Part shown: positions 42,213-50,348 of the stretch, in pieces
How the letters are laid out: each line of letters opens with the position of its first letter
Numbering within the stretch: position 1 is the stretch's first letter
From: Bradyrhizobium pachyrhizi
Lineage (GTDB): Bacteria > Pseudomonadota > Alphaproteobacteria > Rhizobiales > Xanthobacteraceae
DNA length: 60,085 bases
Reading direction: 5' to 3'
Assembly (NCBI RefSeq): GCF_001189245.1
Contig: NZ_LFIQ01000114.1
Coordinates: 246,529 to 306,613 of the forward strand
Program-made: the position numbers and the translations under genes
Notes under the pieces: generated by a model
What the model was told of the DNA's origin: nothing
What the model saw: only the letters and a program-made list of their open reading frames with translations
Databases searched by the model: none

Positions 42213-43124
42213 CTAGCGACGCGTGCTTCCGGCGCGCTTTCCCTCGAACAGCGCACGCTCCGAGGTGAGCGCCCTGGCGAGAAAATCGAGCGTCGCGCGG
42301 ATGCGCGCGGTGCGCTTGAGATCATCATGGGTCAATAGCCACAGCGCCGAGCGCGGCTCCGCCAGTGCTTTCGGCGTTACCCGGCGCAGCGTGGGCGCGA
42401 CATCGGCGACATAGCAGGGCAGCAGGGCAAGCCCCAGTCCCGCCGCCGCGGCATCGCGCAGCGCCGGAAGCGCATCGACCCGGCAGGTGATCCGCGCCGA
42501 ACGCACGTTCTCGCGCATCCAGCCGGCGATGACGGTCCCCGCCAGCGCATCGTCGAGCCCGATCCAGTCGTGCGTCGACAGATCCTTGTCGACGCGGCGG
42601 GCGAGATAGGCGCGCGATCCGTAGACCGCGTGGGCAATATCGGCAATGCGCCGTCCAACCAGCAGTTCGGATGGTGCCGGCGTCGGCCGGATCGCAATCT
42701 CGGCCTCGCGGCGCGTCAGGTTCGCCATCGCATTCGAGATGATGATCTCCGGCTGGATCTCCGGATGCGCGGCGCGCATCGCCGGCAGATGCCGCATCAG
42801 TACCGCGCCGAGCGTGTCCGTCGTCGTGATCCGCACCGGCCCCGACGGCCTGAGGTCCTGCCCCGCCAGCTTGCGCTCGAGCGCGAGCACTTCGTCCTCG
42901 AGCCGGGTTGCCGACGCCGCCGCGATCTCGCCCGCCGGCGTCGGCGCGTAACCATCGCGGAAACGCTCGAACAGCCGCGTTCCGATCGCATCCTCGATCG
43001 TGCCGAGGCGGCGAAACACGGTGGAATGCGTGACGCCGAGCTGGCGCGCCGCCCCCGAGAGGCTGCCTTCCCGTGCGACCGCAAGGACTAGCCGAAGGTC
43101 GTTCCAGTCGAGGACACTGTGCAT
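42213..43124 (-). CDS. LysR family transcriptional regulator
   Basis: A 303-residue LysR regulator. HTH: WNDLRLVLAVAREGSLSGAARQLGVTHSTVFRRL, where HSTVFRRL in the recognition helix is typical of the branch with Thr/Val-Arg instead of the usual SxxI. The effector domain holds PVRITTTDTLGAVLMRHL. ATG 43124 gives the standard distance to the HTH; the extension to 43181 is rejected since it would cover the dyad at 43151-43164. Divergent from the efflux gene at 43213. Confidence 0.9.
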   Translation of the reverse strand: MHSVLDWNDLRLVLAVAREGSLSGAARQLGVTHSTVFRRLGTIEDAIGTRLFERFRDGYAPTPAGEIAAASATRLEDEVLALERKLAGQDLRPSGPVRITTTDTLGAVLMRHLPAMRAAHPEIQPEIIISNAMANLTRREAEIAIRPTPAPSELLVGRRIADIAHAVYGSRAYLARRVDKDLSTHDWIGLDDALAGTVIAGWMRENVRSARITCRVDALPALRDAAAAGLGLALLPCYVADVAPTLRRVTPKALAEPRSALWLLTHDDLKRTARIRATLDFLARALTSERALFEGKRAGSTRR

Positions 43125-43150
43125 TTTTGCAAACTCACTTCGCAGGGCAG

Positions 43151-43164
43151 GATAATATCTTATC
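43151..43164. promoter_or_regulatory. Dyad between divergent lysR and efflux genes
   Basis: Perfect inverted repeat gataa-tatc-ttatc in the 88-bp gap between the two divergent genes, with T-N11-A spacing available within it. Probable LysR binding site. Confidence 0.45.
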
Positions 43165-43212
43165 ACAAACGGACAGGCCATCTTCCCGGACGTTCAACCG
43201 ACGACACCCCTC

Positions 43213-44688
43213 GTGAGGGCGCCGGCGATTGCCGAGAGGAGCTGGCAGGTGACGAGCGAGACCACCGAGACGTTGCAATTGCACGCCGCCCGGCCGGCGA
43301 CGGTCGACCCGCGGCGATGGCTGGCGCTGCCGGTGCTGCTCACCGGCGCCTTCCTGCCGATCCTCGATTTCAATGTCGTCAATCTCGCGCTGCCGGCCAT
43401 TCGCGACAATCTCGGCGCCAGCCCGAGCGAGGTGCAGTTCGTGATCTCGGCCTATGCCGCGACCTACGCCGTGTTCCTGATCACCGGCGGCCGGCTCGGC
43501 GACCTCCTGGGGCGGCGGCAGATGTTCCTGACCGGCGTCGCCGGCTTCACGATCGCATCTGTGCTGTGCGGCATCGCGTGGTCACCGGCCATGCTGGTCG
43601 CCGGACGGATCCTGCAGGGCCTCACCGCCACCGTGATGGCCCCACAGGTGCTCGCCTCGATCCGCGTGCTGTTTCCGGCGGCCGAACAGGGCCGTGCGCT
43701 CGGCTTCTATGGCGCGACCTTCGGTCTTGCCAATATCTGCGGCCAGCTGCTGGGCGGCGTACTCGTCTCGGCTCATCCGTTCGGACTGGCCTGGCAGGCC
43801 ATCTTCCTGATCAACGTGCCGATCGGCCTCGCCGCCTTCGTCGCCGGCCTGCTGTTCTTGACCGACTCGCACGCCGCGCATGCGCAGCGGCTTGACGTCG
43901 GGGGCGTCATTCTGCTGTCGCTCACGCTTGGCCTTCTGGTCTATCCGCTGATCGAGGGCCGGGAATCCGGCTGGCCTATCCGGATCGTCGCGATGCTGCT
44001 GGCATCTCCGCTGATGCTCGCCGCTTTCGTCCGCTACGAAGCGCGCCTCGAAGCCCGAGGCGGCGACCCGCTGGTCGCGCTGCATCTGCTGCGCAACAGC
44101 GATTTCGTGATCGGGCTGGTGATGGCGCTGGCCTTCTACATGCTGTCGTCTTTCTATTTGACCTTCGCGGTCTACCTGCAAAGTGGCCTGCACCAATCTC
44201 CGCTGGAAGCCGGCCTTGCCACCCTGCCCTTTGCCGCCGGCTTCTTCGTCAGCTCGCTGGTGTCGTCGCTGGTGATGCAATGGCTTGGCCCGCGCACGCT
44301 GACGCTGGGCTTTGCGCTTCAGGTTGTCGGCTTCGGTGTCGTGATGCTGTCGGTCGGCGGCGCGCTTCCGCAAAGCCTCGAATTCGGTCTGATCTGCGGC
44401 GGGCTTGGCTTCGGCACCGTGATGCCCTCGGTGATCAAGGCCGTGATCGGCAGCATCGATCCGCGCCATGCCGGGCTGGCATCGGGCATGATGATCTCGA
44501 CCTTCCAGATCGGCGCCGCACTCGGCGTCGCGATGATCGGCGGCATCTTCTACAGCCTGCTCGGGCCGCATCCGCAGGCCGATGACTACGCGCACGCCTT
44601 CACGATCGCGCTCGGCTGCAACGTCGCGCTGCTGGCGCTCGGTGGCTGGCTGTCGCTGTGGCTGCCGCGCGAGCCGGCGGCGCGTTGA
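43213..44688 (+). CDS. MFS efflux transporter, DHA2 type
   Basis: A 491-residue exporter with 14 predicted helices. Motifs: ILDFNVVNLALPAIRDNL (helix 1, typical DHA2), LGDLLGRRQMFLTGVAGF (motif A), and GLANICGQLLGGVLVSAH (motif C region). The start is a GTG at 43213; a second GTG at 43249 (VTSETTETLQ) has GAGGAG upstream and may be the real one. The divergent LysR gene is its probable regulator. Substrate unknown. Confidence 0.86.
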   Translation: MRAPAIAERSWQVTSETTETLQLHAARPATVDPRRWLALPVLLTGAFLPILDFNVVNLALPAIRDNLGASPSEVQFVISAYAATYAVFLITGGRLGDLLGRRQMFLTGVAGFTIASVLCGIAWSPAMLVAGRILQGLTATVMAPQVLASIRVLFPAAEQGRALGFYGATFGLANICGQLLGGVLVSAHPFGLAWQAIFLINVPIGLAAFVAGLLFLTDSHAAHAQRLDVGGVILLSLTLGLLVYPLIEGRESGWPIRIVAMLLASPLMLAAFVRYEARLEARGGDPLVALHLLRNSDFVIGLVMALAFYMLSSFYLTFAVYLQSGLHQSPLEAGLATLPFAAGFFVSSLVSSLVMQWLGPRTLTLGFALQVVGFGVVMLSVGGALPQSLEFGLICGGLGFGTVMPSVIKAVIGSIDPRHAGLASGMMISTFQIGAALGVAMIGGIFYSLLGPHPQADDYAHAFTIALGCNVALLALGGWLSLWLPREPAAR

Positions 44689-44706
44689 GATCGACACCGC
44701 CGACGG

Positions 44707-45900
44707 CTATTGCTTCGCGGCCGCGAGCGGCGGCGGAAACAGCAGCTTGAGCAGGATGGCGGCAAGCAGCGTCACCAGGGCGAGACCGGTGGAGAGATAG
44801 AGCGCGCTCGCATCGCCGAACCGGTCGATCATGATTGCATAGATCAGCGGCGCCGCCGCCGGCAGGATGAAACTCGGGACAATGAGCCGGCCGACCAGCG
44901 TGCCATAGCTGCGATGATCGAACAGGATGAGCGGCAGCGTCCCCCTGGTGATGGTCAGAATGCCGTTGCACGCGCCGTAGAGCAGCGCAAACGCGACCCC
45001 CATCTCCCGCGCTGATCCGCTGAACAGGCCGGCGATGAAGGAGAGCGGCATGATCAGGCAGGCCATCAGGTTGAGCACGAGCGGATCGAGCCGTCCGCCG
45101 AACAGGACTTCGCAGAGACGCGCGGCGGATTGCCCGATCCCCCGCAGCGTTGCGATCCAGACCGCAACAGTGACGGTGAGCCCGAGGCCGGTGAGCACCG
45201 CGATCATGTGCGCGGACATGCCGGCGTTCAGGAAGTTCGCGCCGGTCATGATCACGGCATAGAGCCCGCTCGCCGCCGCAAGCTGCCGTCGCCCCGCCGC
45301 GCGCGGTTGCCTCGATGCCACCGCAGCAGAGCCCGGCACGCCGGCAAATCGCTGGTTCGGAATCAGCAGATGCAGCGGGATCGTCAATAGCGCAATGCCG
45401 GCATAGGCCAGCACCGCGATGCGCCAGCCGAAATGGTCCGAGAGCGTATGGCCGAGCGGCCAGAACACGGTGGCGGCCAAGCCACCAAGCAAGGTGATCC
45501 CGGACATCGCACGGCGCGCCTCCGGCCCGCCGATCCGGGCCAGCGCCGCGAAGGCGGCATCGTACAGCGTCAACCGCATACCGAGGCCAAGAACGATCCA
45601 GGATGCGAAATAGCTGCCGATCTGGTGCGAGAGCGCGAGACCGGCGCAGCCGAGCGCGTTGATCACCGCGCCCGCGACCATGACCTGCCGGCCACCGCTT
45701 CTGTCCACCCACCTGCCCGCAAGGGGCGACGTCACCCCCATGACCAAGAGCGCCGCAGCAAATCCGCCGTAGACGATGTCGCGGCTCCAGCCCAGATCCG
45801 CGGCGATCTGCTCGCCGAACCCGCCGATCAGATAGTAGGTCGCGCCCCACGAGATCAGTTGAGCCAGCCCGAGGGCAATCACGACCCGGCGTGCGATCAC
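44707..45900 (-). CDS. MFS transporter
   Basis: A 397-residue 12-helix transporter. It starts MIARRVVIALGLAQLISWGATYYLIGGFGE-like (split here as ALGLAQLISWGATYYLIG and DLGWSRDIVYGG), a pattern of MFS proteins in the CynX/monocarboxylate group with the early WGATYY. Motif A is GRWVDRSGGRQVMVAG. Start GTG 45900 overlaps the stop of the upstream acetyltransferase (GTGA), showing translational coupling; the longer frame to 45978 is rejected. It probably exports a substrate, or its acetylated form. Confidence 0.84.
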   Translation of the reverse strand: MIARRVVIALGLAQLISWGATYYLIGGFGEQIAADLGWSRDIVYGGFAAALLVMGVTSPLAGRWVDRSGGRQVMVAGAVINALGCAGLALSHQIGSYFASWIVLGLGMRLTLYDAAFAALARIGGPEARRAMSGITLLGGLAATVFWPLGHTLSDHFGWRIAVLAYAGIALLTIPLHLLIPNQRFAGVPGSAAVASRQPRAAGRRQLAAASGLYAVIMTGANFLNAGMSAHMIAVLTGLGLTVTVAVWIATLRGIGQSAARLCEVLFGGRLDPLVLNLMACLIMPLSFIAGLFSGSAREMGVAFALLYGACNGILTITRGTLPLILFDHRSYGTLVGRLIVPSFILPAAAPLIYAIMIDRFGDASALYLSTGLALVTLLAAILLKLLFPPPLAAAKQ

Positions 45901-46679
45901 CGGGCCGTTTCCTTGTCTGACGGAAGCGTGGAAGCGCCCGGCCCCAACGGCCGCTGCATCAGCACGGTGTCGACCCATTGCCCGAGCTTGAAGCCCACCG
46001 ACCTCAGTGTCCCCACCGTCTCGAAGCCCATGCGACGGTGCAGCGCGATCGATCCGGCGTTGCCGCTGTTACCGATCACCGCGATCATTTGCCGCCAGCG
46101 TCCCGCCTCCGATCGTTCAATCAGCGCCCGCAGCAGCGCCGCGCCGACGCGGCGGCCACGCAGGGCTTCCGACACGTAGACCGAGTCTTCAATGGTGTTG
46201 CGATAGGCCGGCCGCGGCCGGTACGCCGTCGCGTAGGAGTAGCCGGCCACCCGTCCCTCGATATCGGCCACGAGATACGGCAGCCCCGCGGCCAGCACGG
46301 CGGCACGGCGCCTGAGCATCTCGTCGAGTGTCGGCGGCACTTCCTCGAAGGTCGCCAGTCCGTTGAGCACGTGGTGCGCGTAGATGCGCTGCACCTCCGC
46401 CATGTCGACCTCTGTGGCGTCGCGGATCACGGTGTCTTCGTTGTCTCTCATCCTTGCCTCGTCTTGCGGCATTATGCCGGTGCTTCGACAACGCGCCGGT
46501 GCATGCTGCAGGCACCACGGGCTCATCTCGACATCGCTGCGCGACAGTCCGACATCGGCCAGCAGGCGATCGTCGAGCTCGCGCAGCGCCTGCCTGCGGC
46601 GGATGCGCGAATGCGGCGAGACCGCAAGATAGCGCCCCAGCTCGACGATGACACCGCCAATGGACTTGAGGCCGGACAA
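45897..46679 (-). CDS. GNAT acetyltransferase (phosphinothricin-type) with DUF1127-like N-terminal extension
   Basis: One uninterrupted frame. The first 55 residues (after TTG 46679, preceded by GGGAG) look like a DUF1127/YjiS domain: RYLAVSPHSRIRRRQALREL then DDRLLADVGLSRSD. From about residue 77 follows a phosphinothricin acetyltransferase-like GNAT: TVIRDATEVDMAEVQRIYAHH, TFEEVPPTLDEM, GYSYATAYRPRPAYRNTIEDS, RGRRVGAALLRALIE, GNSGNAGSIALHRRMGFE. An ATG at 46451 with GAGG upstream could start the GNAT alone, in which case the DUF1127 part is a separate or leader protein. Coupled to the MFS gene (GTGA), divergent from the LysR gene. Confidence 0.72.
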   Translation of the reverse strand: MSGLKSIGGVIVELGRYLAVSPHSRIRRRQALRELDDRLLADVGLSRSDVEMSPWCLQHAPARCRSTGIMPQDEARMRDNEDTVIRDATEVDMAEVQRIYAHHVLNGLATFEEVPPTLDEMLRRRAAVLAAGLPYLVADIEGRVAGYSYATAYRPRPAYRNTIEDSVYVSEALRGRRVGAALLRALIERSEAGRWRQMIAVIGNSGNAGSIALHRRMGFETVGTLRSVGFKLGQWVDTVLMQRPLGPGASTLPSDKETAR

Positions 46680-46755
46680 AGCCCACTCCCGGTCTGCCGA
46701 AGCCGTCGCTTGCCGGACTATGCGCCCCGGCGTTATATAAGTGAAGCTTTGACAG

Positions 46756-46772
46756 CTTATGCGCGGCATAAG
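46756..46772. promoter_or_regulatory. LysR-type operator palindrome
   Basis: Perfect 17-bp palindrome cttatgc-gcg-gcataag with a T-N11-A core, in the divergent region between the GNAT and LysR genes. It covers a possible upstream LysR start (ATG 46759), supporting the later ATG at 46783. Confidence 0.65.
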
Positions 46773-46782
46773 AGATACTTTG

Positions 46783-47682
46783 ATGAAGAACCTCAACCTC
46801 GATTATCTCGAAAGCTTCGCCGTCGTGATCGACTGCGGCAGCTTCTCGGCGGCGGCCGAGCGGCTGCAACTCACGCAGCCCGCGGTGAGCCTGCAGGTGC
46901 GCCAGCTCGAGCGCAGCCTCAATGCGACCTTGATCGAGCGGGTCGGACGCAAGGCCAGACCGACCGCCGCCGGCGTCGCGCTGCTCTCGCACGCGCATCA
47001 GATCAATGCGGCGGTGGCATCGGCGGTCGACGCCGTTGCACAGCAGACGACCGGAACGGCAGGCCGCGTGCGGCTCGGCACCGGTGCGACCGCCTGCATC
47101 TTCCTGCTGCCGCCGATCCTGAAGGAACTGCGCGCCGCGCTGCCCTCGCTGGAGATCACGGTCACGACTGGCAACACCGCGGAGATCGCCCGGGCGGTCG
47201 AGGACAACACCATCGACATCGCGCTTGTCACGCTGCCGGCGTCGGGGCGCAGCTTCGAGATCACGCCGGTCGTGAACGACGAGTTCGTGCTGATCGCGCC
47301 CCGCGACATGCAACTGCCGGCGCGGATCACGCCGGAGGTGCTGGCGACCAGGTCGGTGCTGCTGTTCGAGCCGGGCGGCAACACCAGACGCACCGCGGAC
47401 GAGTGGCTGGCCCGCGGCGGCGTGTCGTTGAAGCCGTTGATGTCGCTCGGCAGCGTCGAGGCGATCAAGGAGATGGTGCGCGCCGGGCTGGGCTGCGCGG
47501 TGCTGCCCGGCATGGCCGTTCCCGCCAGGACCAAGCAACGCGACCTGATCGTCCGGTCGTTGTCACCAAAGCTCTACCGCCGGCTCGCGGTGGTGATCCG
47601 CCGCGACAAGCGCCTCGATCGCGGGCTGCGGCAGACCTTGTCGGCGCTGAAGGCGCTCTCGGCCAGGGACAATGGCCGCTAG
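46783..47682 (+). CDS. LysR family transcriptional regulator
   Basis: A 299-residue LysR regulator. HTH: LDYLESFAVVIDCGSFSAAAERLQLTQPAVSLQVR, linker LNATLIERVGRKARPTAAG. The effector domain starts RVRLGTGATACIFLLPPILKEL. ATG 46783 (MKNLNLDYLESF) is preferred over 46759 because the usual N-terminus starts there and an operator palindrome overlaps the earlier ATG. It is divergent from the GNAT-MFS operon, which is its likely target: acetylation plus export of a toxic compound. Confidence 0.9.
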   Translation: MKNLNLDYLESFAVVIDCGSFSAAAERLQLTQPAVSLQVRQLERSLNATLIERVGRKARPTAAGVALLSHAHQINAAVASAVDAVAQQTTGTAGRVRLGTGATACIFLLPPILKELRAALPSLEITVTTGNTAEIARAVEDNTIDIALVTLPASGRSFEITPVVNDEFVLIAPRDMQLPARITPEVLATRSVLLFEPGGNTRRTADEWLARGGVSLKPLMSLGSVEAIKEMVRAGLGCAVLPGMAVPARTKQRDLIVRSLSPKLYRRLAVVIRRDKRLDRGLRQTLSALKALSARDNGR

Positions 47683-47778
47683 AGCGTCGAGCGAGGTGGA
47701 CGCCGGTCCGCGTCAAGAAGGCAGGCAAGACAAGAAGCGAGAGCTTCGGTTCTGATCCAATCAAAACCGAAGCCCTTG
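47683..47778. repeat. Intergenic repeat element, copy B
   Basis: About 96 bp starting directly after the LysR stop codon, beginning agcgtcgagcgaggtgg and ending in the hairpin-like ggttctgatccaatcaaaacc. It matches copy A (28303-28400) through its whole length with substitutions and a 4-bp gap. It may also end transcription of the LysR gene. Confidence 0.6.
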
Positions 47779-47811
47779 AAAGCACGCCGCGCGTTCTCCC
47801 TGCTCTACCCC

Positions 47812-48609
47812 TTACGTCGCCTTGCGCTCCTGCTCCGCGATCTTGCGGAACGCGGCCTCGCCGGCATCGGTCACCGCCGCCCATTTTGCGTTCGGCGTGG
47901 CCTCGGCCTCGTAATTGTCGTGCCAGTTCCACCATTTGTAGGTCGGCCCCTGCGGGTAACCCTTCGGCGAGTCCTCCCAGAGTTCCTGGCGGCCGAGCGG
48001 CGTGATGTCGAGATAGCTCCACACCGTACCCATCGCCTCGTCGCCGCGGCTGTTGACGAAATAAGTGCGGAAGATCCGCTCGCCGTCGCGGATGAACACG
48101 TTGTGGCCGTGCCACTCGGCAACGCCGAAGTCGGTGTCAAAACTGTCGGTGATCGTGTACCACGGCATGTCCCACTCCATCCGCGCCTTCAGCCGCGCGA
48201 TGTCCGCCTGCGGTGCGCGCGAGGCGTAAGCGAGCGTGGTGTCGCGCTGGTTCAGATGGGAGAGATGACTGACCTGATCGGCGCCGAGCGAACAGCCGCG
48301 GCAGCCATGATCCGGCCAGCCGAACACGCCGGGCTCGAAGAAGGCGCGGTAGATGATCAGCTGCCGGCGGCCCTCGAACAGGTCGAGCAGGCTCGCCTTG
48401 CCGTTCGGTCCTTCGAAGACATACGGCTTCTCGACCGCCATCCAGGGCATTCGCCGCCGCTCCGCCGCAAGCGCGTCGCGTGCCCGCACCTGGGCCTTTT
48501 CCTTCACCAGCATCTCGAGGCGCGCCGCCTCCCACGCCTCCCGTGACACCACCGGCGGCGTCTGCATCGCCGTCAGGCCGCCGCGATCGCTTTCAGCTGA
48601 TTTATTCAT
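47812..48609 (-). CDS. DUF899 family (thioredoxin-like) protein
   Basis: A 265-residue DUF899 protein. Family blocks: PPVVSREAWEAARLEMLVKEK, RRRMPWMAVEKPYVFEGPNG, the thioredoxin-like strand LIIYRAFFEPG, a Cys pair in GCRGCSLGADQVSHL, and NVFIRDGERIFRTYFVNSRG with the C-terminal YKWWNWHDNY. DUF899 proteins are predicted thiol-dependent oxidoreductases or metal-independent disulfide enzymes without known substrate. Divergent from the MarR gene; the 22-bp repeat lies in the gap. ATG 48609 agrees with family length. Confidence 0.85.
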   Translation of the reverse strand: MNKSAESDRGGLTAMQTPPVVSREAWEAARLEMLVKEKAQVRARDALAAERRRMPWMAVEKPYVFEGPNGKASLLDLFEGRRQLIIYRAFFEPGVFGWPDHGCRGCSLGADQVSHLSHLNQRDTTLAYASRAPQADIARLKARMEWDMPWYTITDSFDTDFGVAEWHGHNVFIRDGERIFRTYFVNSRGDEAMGTVWSYLDITPLGRQELWEDSPKGYPQGPTYKWWNWHDNYEAEATPNAKWAAVTDAGEAAFRKIAEQERKAT

Positions 48610-48724
48610 GATGGTCTCTCCATCTCCGATTTGGACGAACTCCGGGATCCCAGCGCGGTTCCATCGCCGCCCGCCGTTCGCCGTTGGTCATGCCCCAATC
48701 TGGCGCCGCGGCAGCAGTGAGTGG

Positions 48725-48746
48725 GAGTGACAAGTGTGTCGGGATT
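48725..48746. repeat. 22-bp exact repeat, copy 2
   Basis: Identical to 27039-27060. Here it lies 74 bp upstream of the MarR ATG and about 115 bp from the DUF899 start. It contains the dyad GACA-agtg-TGTC. Confidence 0.7.
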
Positions 48747-48782
48747 TTCACGCATGCGATCCAATAAGTATTTGCGATATGC

Positions 48783-48795
48783 TTGCACTTTGCAA
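48783..48795. promoter_or_regulatory. MarR operator candidate
   Basis: Perfect 13-bp palindrome TTGCA-ctt-TGCAA, 25 bp before the MarR start. A related tatgtgcga and ttgcgatatgc flank it. Likely autoregulatory. Confidence 0.5.
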
Positions 48796-48819
48796 TTATA
48801 TGTGCGAGCCTCTCATTCC

Positions 48820-49326
48820 ATGAAACAGACCGCGCCTGCGTCCGATGACGGGCTGAAGCTCAGTGCCTGGCTGCCCTACCGCCTGTTCCTGGTCGCGGCG
48901 CAGGTCGCCCGACCGCTCGAGCGCTTCTACGGCGAGACGTTCGGATTGAGCCAGGCCGGCTGGCGCATCCTCGCCGTCATCGCCGAGCGCGACGCGGCCA
49001 ACGCCTCCGAGATCCGCCGCGCCTGCGCGCTCGATCCGTTCGCGGTCAGCCGCGGCATCGGCCAGCTCACAGAGCTCGGCTTCGCGGTGCGACGCTCCGG
49101 CAAGTCCGACCGGCGCTTTGCCGCCGTTAGCATCACCCGCAGCGGCCGGGCCGCGTTCAACCGGATCGCTGCACTCGGCAGCGCGATCGAGACGCGGCTG
49201 CTGGCGCGGCTCTCGGAGAGCGAACGCGTCACGCTCGATTCCGCCCTCACCCGGCTTGAGGGGGAAAGCGCGCGGATCGATGCCGGCGGCTGGCGCGCAC
49301 TGCGCGACGACGCCGGCACGCCATGA
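48820..49326 (+). CDS. MarR family transcriptional regulator
   Basis: A 168-residue winged-helix regulator: AGWRILAVIAERDAANASEIRRACAL, then DPFAVSRGIGQLTELGFAVRRSGKSDRR and the C-terminal dimer helix. No sensing cysteine is obvious. ATG 48820 (MKQTAPASDDG) is preferred to 48721, because the upstream part covers a palindrome and the 22-bp repeat. Its stop overlaps the next gene by 4 bp (ATGA), so it is coupled to the EamA exporter, its likely target. Confidence 0.87.
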   Translation: MKQTAPASDDGLKLSAWLPYRLFLVAAQVARPLERFYGETFGLSQAGWRILAVIAERDAANASEIRRACALDPFAVSRGIGQLTELGFAVRRSGKSDRRFAAVSITRSGRAAFNRIAALGSAIETRLLARLSESERVTLDSALTRLEGESARIDAGGWRALRDDAGTP

Positions 49327-50183
49327 CAGTCCTGCTGTTCGCGCTGACCGCGCTGCTCTGGGGCGGCGGCGCGCTGGCAACGGCGATGCAGGCCGGCGTA
49401 ACGCCCGCGCCGTGGTCGGTCGCGCTGCGCATGGTGCTCGCGGGCGTCATCCTGCTCGGCTACGGACGGCTGCGCGGCGTGCCGCTCGCGATCCCGCGAA
49501 AGGACCGGCCGGCGGTCGTGTTGCAGGGCCTGCTGTTCTTCGCCATTGCCTTCATCGCCTTCTATGAGGCGACCGCACGGATGCCGAGCGGGCTTGCGGC
49601 ACTCGTCTTGTCGACATCGTCGCTGTTCGCGGCCGTGCTCGCGCGCGCCGCACTCGGCGTTCCGATCTCCTCCGGCTTCGTATCGGGCGCGCTGTGCGGC
49701 ATCCTTGGACTGGCGATCATCTTCCTGCCCGGCGCCGCCGCGCACGGCGCCGCGCCGCTTGCGGGATTCGTCTGGGCGCTCACCGCGGCCATCGCAACCG
49801 GCGCCGGGACAACGGTCGGTGCACGCAACCAGCGCGCCGGACTGCCCGTCGTCTCCGTGCTCGGCTGGGGCGCGTTCGTCGGCGCGACGGCGAGCGCGCT
49901 GTGGGCCGTCGCGACGGGCACGCCGTTTGCGGCCGACATCTCGCCCTCCTACGTGGCGAGCTTCCTCTATCTCGCGATCGCCGCGTCCTGCATCACCTTC
50001 ATGCTCTATTTCGAGCTGGTGCGCCGGCTCGGTCCCGGCCGCGCGGCCTATACGCTCGCATTGGTGCCGCTCGTCGCGCTCGTGCTGTCCGCCCTGTTCG
50101 AGCACCTTGCGCTGGGCTGGCCTGTGCTCGCCGGCGCCGCCGCGATCCTTGCCGGCAACGTGCTGGTCCTGGCGCGCGCCTAA
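49323..50183 (+). CDS. EamA/DMT family transporter
   Basis: A 286-residue drug/metabolite transporter with 10 predicted helices in two EamA repeats. First repeat: VLLFALTALLWGGGALATAM, APWSVALRMVLAGVILLGYG, AFIAFYEATARMPSGLAALV. Second repeat ends AAYTLALVPLVALVLSALFEH and AGAAAILAGNVLVL. Export of amino acids or metabolites is usual for the family; substrate unknown. It overlaps marR by 4 bp. The C-terminus ends at helix 10 with a short tail. Confidence 0.87.
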   Translation: MTVLLFALTALLWGGGALATAMQAGVTPAPWSVALRMVLAGVILLGYGRLRGVPLAIPRKDRPAVVLQGLLFFAIAFIAFYEATARMPSGLAALVLSTSSLFAAVLARAALGVPISSGFVSGALCGILGLAIIFLPGAAAHGAAPLAGFVWALTAAIATGAGTTVGARNQRAGLPVVSVLGWGAFVGATASALWAVATGTPFAADISPSYVASFLYLAIAASCITFMLYFELVRRLGPGRAAYTLALVPLVALVLSALFEHLALGWPVLAGAAAILAGNVLVLARA

Positions 50184-50348
50184 CCGGCTCGTCGGCGCAC
50201 AGCAAGATACATGCGGCAAGTGTCCTCCCGCCGCCGGTCGCCGGCTGGTCAACCGCATGTTTCCCGATCGCATTAATCGGACGTTGTCCGGCTCGCATAT
50301 AAAGAAGCAACCCGGGACGACGAGGCGGCTTCGCAGGGTTACCCGATC

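Noticed and set aside
46759..46782. Earlier start codon for the LysR gene
   Set aside because: A perfect 17-bp LTTR palindrome covers it, and LysR proteins normally begin close to MKNLNLDYLESF.
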